From Mesostigma viride (taxonomy: Eukaryota; Streptophyta; Mesostigmatophyceae; Mesostigmatales; Mesostigmataceae): DNA of 21,491 bases. The notes below the pieces were generated by a model that was given only the letters and a program-made list of their open reading frames with translations, searched no databases and was not told where the DNA came from. Positions within the stretch are counted from its first letter, which is position 1, and each line of letters opens with the position of its first letter. Shown piece by piece: positions 1-6,614 of the stretch. Both the position numbers and the translations under genes were made by a program. The stretch spans positions 1-21,491 of the forward strand of contig RPFO01002246.1 of the NCBI GenBank assembly GCA_009746045.1, in the 5' to 3' direction.

Positions 1-202
1 TTCGTTCGTTCGTTCGTTCGTTCGTTCGTTCGTTCGTTCGTTCGTTCGTTCGTTCGTTCGTTCGTTCGTTCGTTCGTTCGTTCGTTCGTTCGTTCGTTCG
101 TTCGTTCGTTCGTTCGTTTCGTTCGTTCGTTCGTTCGTTCGTTCGTTCGTGTTTCGTTCGTTCGTTCGTTCGTTCGTTCGTTCGTTCGTTCATTCATTTA
201 TT
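1..202. repeat. (TTCG)n microsatellite grading into TTCA
   Basis: Near-perfect TTCG tetranucleotide repeats fill the window edge to about base 190. There are small interruptions near 117 (one extra T) and 149-154. The last units before copy A switch to TTCA and then TTTATT. The left end lies outside the window, so the true length is unknown. The tract directly abuts the 5' end of repeat copy A. Confidence 0.97.
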
Positions 203-1810
203 TGCTGAGCTTTGCTCATTTTATATATGACGCGTTGACGGGCTCAAAGAGGACCGACCTGCCGTAGGTAGCGCAAGACTATAGCGCTTGTCACGAGGGT
301 ACTGCACCGGCCGGCGGCCCTTTTTGTGCCGAGGCTGAGTGTAGTTCCGGAGTGCAGGCCTATATAGGTAGCTTCTAACGTACGTCACTAGACCTTGTTA
401 CCTGCGCCAGCCGCCAGGCGTGGCGCGCAACTGTGATTGGCAGTCAGTACTGTACACCTTGTACCTGCGCCAGCCGGCAGGCCTGCGTGGCGCAATGTGA
501 ATGATAGTCAGTACGTAGAGTGGTGTAGGGGACGTAGGGAGGCCTCTTTTCAGCTTCGCAACTTGATCCCAGCATAATTTTGCTGGCAAGGTCGGCTGGC
601 CGCTATGCGGCGGCTGCGCTGAATGTAAGACGATGCTATCGGCCTCTCCAGGCGTGGAGAGGCCTGGAATAAATTTCTTTGTGTTCGATCTCCACCAACC
701 GTTACAGGCCACGGTAATGGTTGTTGGGTGGGGGGCTCTACGATTTGAGTAAAAGGGTGTGATTTCCGGCGCTGGGCCCACTGACGATTCCCCTCTACCC
801 CTGGGTGCGGCAAGCAGCTTCCTGACACTGGGGAAGCAGCGTTTTAAGTCAGACAACGTCAGGGAAGGAGCCATACAGGCCAGGGCCAGCGGCTACGGTG
901 GAAAGAATCACAGGTGGAGGCGAATCAGCCTTAAACGTGGGGATGGCTAGCGCGGGGTGCCAGGGTAGCCCATAACTGCCAGGAGCCTGACAGCGGACCC
1001 GGTCTTTCGGCCTGTGGCCAGACGGGAGTTTCGGGGAGGATGCGGGGCTGGAGCAAATCTTGGTCAGGAGGAGCGCGCTCTTCATCATTGCCCAGTTTTT
1101 TCAGCAAAGAATGCTCGCCTGGCGAGGCTGCAATTCTGGCTGTTTTACCGCCTTTGTTTTTATCCTGTATGATGCATTATAGGAAAAGCAATAAAGACGG
1201 TTCGGTTCAGCCAGGGGGGCATATCTATGCCATAAAAATTTCCTACAAAAACACAAGCCCTGGTCGGGGCCTTGGCTAAGCAGTTTCCAAGCCAAGGCCT
1301 TGGTAGGGTAGAGGGCCTATCGCCACAAAGGTTTCAATGCAGGGAAATCCCAGCCTCGGGGGTGGGGCTGGTGATGGGTCCTGCAGGCTTGTGAGAGACG
1401 GTCCGGGGGCGTAAGGCCTAATGAGCAGCCGCTGGAAACCGCCCCCCTAACGGGGGAACGACATGGGTGCCGCCCTGCGTCCGCCGGGAAACCGTAGCGG
1501 CCACACGGGGGCCGCAGTACAGCCGTGGCAGCGTGCAGGAGGGCCGGGGGCCATGGGCGGAAAGAAACTCGGCACCAAGGTTGGCGACAGCCTTGGTGGC
1601 CAGGAAGGAGGTGTGAGGGCAACACCTTGTGTTTGAGTATGCTGGGCCCCCAGCATGGTGCTACAATAACCAACCTGATGTTGATGTGCACTGAGTTTGA
1701 AGGTGCATGTGGTATAGGCTGTCCGTGTAAAGCCTAGTACACAAAAATATAAAATAAATGTTTCTCTTGGTGGGAAGGAACTCCAATGGACCAAAAACAA
1801 GAAATGTATT
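203..1810 (+). repeat. Repeat unit copy A, long form (unclassified, probably a retroposed element)
   Basis: This 1.6 kb unit shares both its ends with the shorter unit that follows. Bases 203-556 match 1811-2147, and about 1618-1810 match about 2182-2366. The middle (557 to about 1617) is absent from the short copy. It contains a 10-bp inverted repeat (1268-1277 with 1290-1299) and an 18-bp near-palindrome (1639-1656: ATGCTGGG, 2-nt centre, CCCAGCAT). No terminal inverted repeats and no convincing protein were seen. Open frames on either strand are short and low in complexity, and most lack an ATG start. Shared ends with an internal deletion and a tetranucleotide tail would fit a non-LTR or SINE-like family, but that is inference. 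Confidence 0.8.
392..514 (+). repeat. About 60-bp tandem duplication inside copy A
   Basis: Two consecutive similar units (392-455 and 456-514) both start ACCTTG, contain CTGCGCCAGCCG and TGGCGC, and end CAGTCAGTAC or TAGTCAGTAC. The same pair occurs in copy B, so the duplication predates the split of A and B. Confidence 0.85.
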
Positions 1811-2366
1811 TGCTGAGCTTTGCTCATTTTATATATGACGCGTGGACGGGCTCAAAGGGGACCGACCTGCCGTAGGTAGCGCAAGACTAGCGCTTGTCAC
1901 GAGGGTACTCCACCGTCCGGCCCTTTTTGTGCCGAGGCTGAGTGTGGTTCCGGAGTGCAGGCCTAGGTAGCTTCTAACGTACGTCACTAGACCTTGTTAC
2001 CTGCGCCAGCCGCCAGGCGTGGCGCAACTGTGATTGGCAGTCAGTACACCTTGTACCTGCGCCAGCCGGCAGGCCTGCGTGGCGCAATGTGAATGATAGT
2101 CAGTACTTAGAGTGGTGTAGGGGACGTAGGGAGGCCTCTTTTCAGCTCTCACCCACCCACCCACGCTGCTAAGGCCGGGGGGCAACACCTTGTGTTCGAG
2201 TATGCTGGGCCCCCAGCATGGTGCTACAATAACCAACTTGATAATGATGTGCACTGAGTTTGAAGGTGTGGTATAGGCTGTCCGTATAAAGCCTAGCACA
2301 CAAAAATGTAAAATAAATGTTTCTCTTGGTGGGAAGGAACTCCAATGGACCAAAAACAAGAAATGT
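1811..2366 (+). repeat. Repeat unit copy B, short internally deleted form
   Basis: It begins TGCTGAGCTTTGCTC, as copy A does, and ends CAAAAACAAGAAATGT, as copy A does. It lies head to tail directly after copy A. A 34-nt CACCCACC-rich spacer (2148-2181) replaces the 1.06 kb middle of copy A. The 18-bp near-palindrome is kept at 2202-2219. Several small indels separate it from copy A, for example A has TATA where B has TA, so the copies are not very recent duplicates. It looks like a non-autonomous derivative. Confidence 0.85.
1991..2106 (+). repeat. Tandem duplication inside copy B
   Basis: Units 1991-2047 and 2048-2106 are the counterparts of the duplicated pair in copy A. Confidence 0.8.
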
Positions 2367-2620
2367 ATTCATTCATTCATTCATTCATTCATTCATTCAT
2401 TCATTCATTCATTCATTCATTCATTCATTCATTCATTCATTCATTCATTCATTCATTCATTCATTCATTCATTCATTCATTCATTCATTCATTCATTCAT
2501 TCATTCATTCATTCATTCATTCATTCATTCATTCATTCATTCATTCATTCATTCATTCATTCATTCATTCATTCATTCATTCATTCATTCATTCATTCAT
2601 TCATTCATTCATTCATTCAT
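2367..2620. repeat. (ATTC)n microsatellite, about 63 copies
   Basis: The tract appears to be an uninterrupted ATTC repeat of 254 bp that starts immediately at the 3' end of copy B. It reads as open frames of Ser-Phe-Ile-His repeats, which are artefacts. Perfect purity over this length suggests recent expansion. It may serve as the 3' tail of the unit before it. Confidence 0.98.
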
Positions 2621-3093
2621 AAATTAGCTAATTAAACTCGTGCTCCTGTTGGGTCGTCACGGATCGAGTATTAACCCCGATGGATGGGTGGATGGGGGCA
2701 CACAATCCTACCGCCGGTCGATATTCTATCTAGTAGAGGGAGCCAGACCCTAGCGGTCGCTCCTAGCACTCTTCCCACGAGGGCAAACACGCTTCTTCCC
2801 CACAGGGGGGGGTCATTGTCCTCTACTTAAAACTTGGGCCCACTTGGCCCATGTCCTGACAACTATAGAGAGAATAAGTTTCCAAATCACAGAGATCGAG
2901 GCATATAGGCCCCCCATATGTCTGCTACCATGCAGCTGCTCCCTGAATGTCGTGCGGCGCTAACAATGCTGGGCCCATGGACCACGTTCACGAGGCCGGG
3001 AGGTGGCTGCGGCCCGCCTGAGCGGGCCGCAGCCCTGCGGGGGGGGCCGACGAGAAGTGTCTATACCTGATTAATTGGTACTCGAGCGAGTAC
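2621..3093. other. Unassigned spacer with two inverted repeats
   Basis: No gene or known repeat was recognised here. It begins with the palindrome ATTAGCTAAT just after the microsatellite. It contains the strong hairpin at 3005-3034 (listed separately) and a small inverted repeat at 3078-3093 (GTACTCG, 2 nt, CGAGTAC). Confidence 0.6.
3005..3034. other. Perfect 13-bp GC-rich hairpin with a 4-nt loop
   Basis: The left arm 3005-3017 (GGCTGCGGCCCGC) pairs without mismatch with the right arm 3022-3034, around a CTGA loop. A run of G follows shortly after. It could be a structured RNA or cruciform, or the relic of an inverted repeat. There is no U-tract, and a bacterial-type terminator makes no sense in this context. 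Confidence 0.85.
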
Positions 3094-3629
3094 AAGATTC
3101 GCTTCCATGTGGAAGCAATCCATCCCGGTCGACCTGCAGCTAGAGGCCAGGAAGCAGTTCACGGATATTCCATCCATGGCACTTGTGGGACATGGCCCAG
3201 GTCACGTATCTTCTCACGACCGCGGACAACCACACCGGCAAGGCAGCACACTCGACCAGACGCGCGAATAGTCTCGACTGCATCCCTGGTGACGACGACG
3301 ACGGGTCGATGATCGACGAGCTGCCCGGCATCCCGCTGAGCGAATTACAACTCAACGCCCTCGACGCCATGCAGCTGCACCTGGCCTGCAGTGCTTCTAT
3401 GTATACTGCCAGGAGATTGGGCACATCAAACGCACATGCCCCAGGCGGGAGGCAGGGTACGTTGCCCAGTACCAAGCCAACCACGGGATCACTCGGCAGC
3501 GGCCTTTGGCGCCAGGCCCACATCGGGTGCCGGGGTACGAGAAGGCTCAGAACGCGGGCGCCTGTGCACATCGGTTGGGCCAGGCCTCGATCCCGGAGCA
3601 TCCCCAGCAATTCCGGCGACCGCGCACAG
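3094..3629 (+). pseudogene. Broken gag-like fragment with a modified CCHC zinc knuckle
   Basis: Protein-like stretches occur in successive frames, broken by frameshifts. One reads as a Leu/Asp-rich segment near 3310-3390 (includes DELPGIPLSELQLNALDAM). A second frame holds a zinc knuckle at 3392-3439: Cys, then CQEIGHIKRTCP, then a Gln/Pro/Arg-rich tail. Downstream of the second Cys the spacing is the standard X4-His-X4-Cys. The first two Cys are four residues apart instead of two, as if two codons (TATGTA-like) had been inserted. The fragment stops exactly where the LTR of element 1 begins. Retroviral-type knuckles occur in LTR-element Gag and in non-LTR ORF1 proteins, so the parent family is undecided. 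The knuckle differs from that of the elements downstream. Confidence 0.5.
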
Positions 3630-4114
3630 TTAACGCCAAGCGCATTGGCGTGATCCTGATTCGGCATATCTCTGCGATTCCAGCGGCACCGGAACGAGTT
3701 CATTCCGACAAGTATCAAGAAAGTTATGGCGTTCCGACTTCCCGGTCGCGCGCGAGCGCGAGCCGGCTGTTCTTCTAAGTCGGACGTGAATATTTGCCGA
3801 CGACATATGGGGTCGACAGTAATTCCTGGGCTGACAGGAATTAGGTGCTGTACCTACGACGGTATTGGATTAATACGTCGTACGCAGGAAATAGGAACCT
3901 TAACCTGTGGTCTGTTGGTACCGCAGGCTTAGTCCTGGACTTCTAGGTGCAGATGCAATAATCACTGTGGTGACTGTACTCTGTGGTCACTGTGCCTGTA
4001 TGGCAGACCTACTGTATAGGAACTGGGCGCTGTACAGGTAGTGAATACTGTACCGGGGTGTTATTACTGAGCAGGCCTCTAGGCTGCTCAGGACTAGCAA
4101 GCACAGTGCACAAG

Positions 4115-4122
4115 TATATAAA
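4115..4122 (+). promoter_or_regulatory. TATA box of the element 1 LTR promoter
   Basis: TATATAAA is the only strong TATA element in the LTR and lies in its last third, as expected for a U3/R boundary. It is conserved at 11912-11919, 19239-19246 and 19530-19537 in the other copies. Transcription would start about 25-35 bp downstream (inferred). Confidence 0.65.
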
Positions 4123-4220
4123 CAATAGGCCAGTGCCATTTGGGCATCTCTTGCGAGCCCGCCTCACGTGTTGTGCCTTGACTTGGCAAGCGCGTGTACA
4201 AGCCTCAAGTGTGTGAGCGC

Positions 4221-4225
4221 TGTAA
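4221..4225 (+). promoter_or_regulatory. Candidate TGTAA polyadenylation signal in the LTR
   Basis: TGTAA lies about 100 bp downstream of the TATA box and is present in every LTR copy that retains this part (for example 12017-12021). TGTAA is the established polyadenylation signal in chlorophycean algae. A position between the TATA box and the LTR end suits an R region. Confidence 0.4.
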
Positions 4226-4415
4226 CATTATCCAATTTTAACAAAGCTCCGTTTCCAACCATATTCACACATTGCTGCATTGCAACCATATCCTTCACAT
4301 TGCGTTGCTAAGAACGTTAACTCAAATTACAACCAGTCTCAGCGGAACGGCCAGGAGGGTCGTTGCCGGTTGCGGTGTGCAGCGTTGACGACGCGAGGAG
4401 CTCGTCCGGTGGTGA

Positions 4416-5325
4416 ATGGTGCAGGAAGAACAACGGCAGCAGGATTTCCGGTTTCGGCAGTCTGCTGGGGGTTCGATTTCGCCTGAATTGCGTCGTGTCG
4501 TTCGGATCTATCTTTATTGCTTGCAGATCGTCCGCCTGTTAATCGCAGCTTCGTGCAATTCGTCGACGACCAGGTCGAAGATTGGGAGCGAATTCTGCGG
4601 CACGTACAAACCATCGTCATTCCGGAGCACCGGAGCATCGACGACCTCGAGCAGGAGCTTCACGGTTTGGTCGGCATCCAGACGGTGATTACAGCAGTAG
4701 CTGAGCGAGTGCGGACGGAGTTGGCGCAAGGCGAGGCGAGGTTGCGGAGGCAGCTGGCGCAGGGCGACACGAGTTTGTACCGACAGCAGCGGGTGCGGGT
4801 ACCACGTACTTTCGCAGGCGTCATCGGCGACGAGGGTGTTGCAGCGGGACCAGTTAGGCGTGAACGACGCGGAGCGGAGCATACAGGCGGCTTGCAGAGG
4901 TCGGGGCGACAGCGGAAGCCATCACCGGAGGACAGCGCGCGGCAAGAGTCGGCAGGTTTCCGGAGCGAGCAAGGTTCCTTTTCAGGAACTGCCCCCCCCT
5001 TCGCGTTCGTGTGACGCGTTGGGAAGAGTTTGCACCTCTTGGTACGATAGTGACCTTGAGGTGGGAGCAGGGGGTCGCTGGGCTAGGCGACGAGGCACTT
5101 GGCGACCACGAGGTGCCAAGATACAATCCGCGGGGTGCCAACGACGGGTTGTCACCTGTCTACTATACCAACGGTGACGATTCAGTCATCGCGGGCCGAC
5201 AGCGGGTCGACGACGGCGCAGCGGGTAGCAGGGTGCCAGAGCTGATTGTGGTGAGCGACAGCGACGACGACAGCGACAAGGAGAACCAGGACGCGCCTGG
5301 GGCCAGCCGTGGTGGTCTTGCCTGA
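4416..5325 (+). pseudogene. ORF0 of element 1, unknown function, frameshifted
   Basis: An ATG at 4416 opens a frame starting MVQEEQRQQDFRF. It shifts at about 4505, where one G is missing compared with element 2. It continues as a helical, probably coiled-coil stretch (includes SIDDLEQELHGLVGIQTV), and a further frame change near 5010 leads to an acidic C-terminus ending at the TGA 5323-5325. The tail has LIVVSDSDDDSDKENQD, a hydrophobic core plus acidic serines typical of SUMO-interaction motifs (5242-5289). Comparing both elements suggests one protein of about 300 residues. I recognise no family. A short spacer (5326-5427) separates it from gag. That spacer contains possible GT and AG splice sites, so splicing onto gag cannot be excluded. 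Confidence 0.55.
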
Positions 5326-5427
5326 GTGGTAACACTTGGCACTTTCCTTTCTTGTTCAGTAGCTTATATTGCTTTAATTGCTGCTTGGCCACTTGGCTGG
5401 CTGTAGCAGATCTGAACAGAGGCCATC

Positions 5428-6614
5428 ATGGATGATGGAGCTATCAACCAACAAGCGGGCTTTATGGGCTTTGCGCGGCGCGGCGCTGGGATGGATGGAC
5501 GAGATGGACGCGATGGACGCGGTGGACGCGATGGACGCGGGGACGGCCAGGCGCTGGGAGACCAGGCTGAGGTGCCAGATAATCAGAGCCAAGGATCGCA
5601 GGGCGGTCAGAACGCGCCAGCCGCAGATCAAGCGGCGCCTAAGCGACCACCGTGGCTGAGGGGTACGCGGTGCTAGGCCAGTTTCAGTCCATCAAGGACA
5701 ATTGGCAGCCCCGGGATGCTGAGAGGATGTTAGAGGACATGAACTTGTACACGGAGATATACACCGGTGACAAGCTTCGCATCCTGGCGTCTAGTGCCTA
5801 CATAAGGCAGTCGGCGAGGCGGCTGTTCAAGTTTGTTCGGGAGCGACACGCGGCGGGGGACACCTGGGCGGCGTTTATGACGCGACTCAGGGTGTTCCTG
5901 AGTGACAAGAGGACCATAGATGGGTCCCACCTGAAGCAAGAATACCTGGACTACAAGCCCATCAAGGGGCAGCTAGTGGTCCACGCCTTTGAAGACTTCG
6001 TCAAGCTGAGGGAGGACGCCATGGCCAAGGGCTTCTTCGTCGCAGATCGGATGGCCATGGGCGACTTTCTCAAGTCGCTGCAGCTGGATCCGGTCACCAT
6101 GGATAATGTGACCATCCACATGCGACAGGTCCATGGCTGGGCAGCCATGACGGACCAGTTGTATGAGTGTTTCAGCGGCAAGTACGTGGGTGGTAAGCGC
6201 CCTCGTCAGGGTGATGAGGAGGCCACTGAACCCACGGTTAAGTCCATGAGGGGATCGGGCCACGGGGGCCCAGCGCCCTCGAGAGGGCCTGAGACCTCTT
6301 CAAGGGGTCGAGGAAGGTCCAGGAGGGGGCGTGACAGAAGGGCTGGACGGGGGACCCCGCCGAAGTCGGGACATCCACAGTCCCAGTTTGACTTCAAGAG
6401 GGTGGGTGGTCCTCCCAAGGCTGGGCCCAGCAGTGGGACCTCACGGGACATCAGTCAGGTGGAATGTTATTTCTGCCAGGGGAAGGGTCACTTCAGGAAT
6501 GAGTGTCCCTCGTACCTGAGGCAGGAAGGTCAGAGCAAGCCAGCTCAGGGTGGCAGCAAGGACAAGGCTGGTCCATCCCAGGACAAGGGCAAGGGCAAGG
6601 CTGCTGATCATTGA
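5428..6614 (+). pseudogene. gag: gag of element 1, one frameshift near 5650
   Basis: The ATG at 5428 opens MDDGAINQQAGFMGF, followed by a GRDGRDGRGGRDGRGDG tract built from 9-bp GATGGACGC-like repeats. A 1-base deletion near 5646-5655 moves the reading frame. From 5652 the frame is open to TGA 6612-6614. The second part holds an alpha-helical capsid-like region of about 180 residues, a basic RGRGRSRRGRDRRAGRG tract, and a CCHC zinc knuckle (CYFCQGKGHFRNEC, 6465-6506) that would bind genomic RNA. It ends in a Lys/Gly-rich tail. Gag would form the particle in the cytoplasm. Element 2 is intact at the 5650 site, showing that the shift is a mutation. The stop is followed in the same frame by pol. 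Confidence 0.85.

Larger units (their letters stand above)
3630..4324 (+). repeat. 5' LTR of element 1 (695 bp)
   Basis: It matches the LTRs at 11014, 11426 and 18753. By analogy with element 2, whose ends are fixed by a target duplication, it runs from TTAACGCC to TTAACTCA. The ends are therefore TT...CA rather than the usual TG...CA. It contains consecutive hairpins (3633-3651, 3690-3707, 3742-3766, 3821-3842, 3855-3882, 4069-4089), a TATA box and a TGTAA motif. It carries a 68-codon open frame that I do not count as a gene. Confidence 0.9.

Noticed and set aside
398-874. 158-codon antisense frame and similar frames in copy A
   Set aside because: They are short, overlap each other on both strands, and are not kept in copy B. 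They also show no recognisable motifs.
1-2620. CRISPR-like or satellite array
   Set aside because: The short repeats are contiguous tetranucleotides without spacers, and the long units are only two copies of unequal length.
2317-2635. Open frames of about 100 codons made of Ser-Phe-Ile-His repeats
   Set aside because: They are only the translation of the (ATTC)n microsatellite.
3140-3718. 192-codon antisense frame across the gag-like fragment and the LTR start
   Set aside because: It crosses an insertion boundary between unrelated sequences and shows no protein family features.
3726-3932. 68-codon ATG frame present in all LTR copies (also 11110, 11522, 18849)
   Set aside because: It is preserved because the LTRs are nearly identical. 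It overlaps strong hairpins and shows no independent sign of coding.
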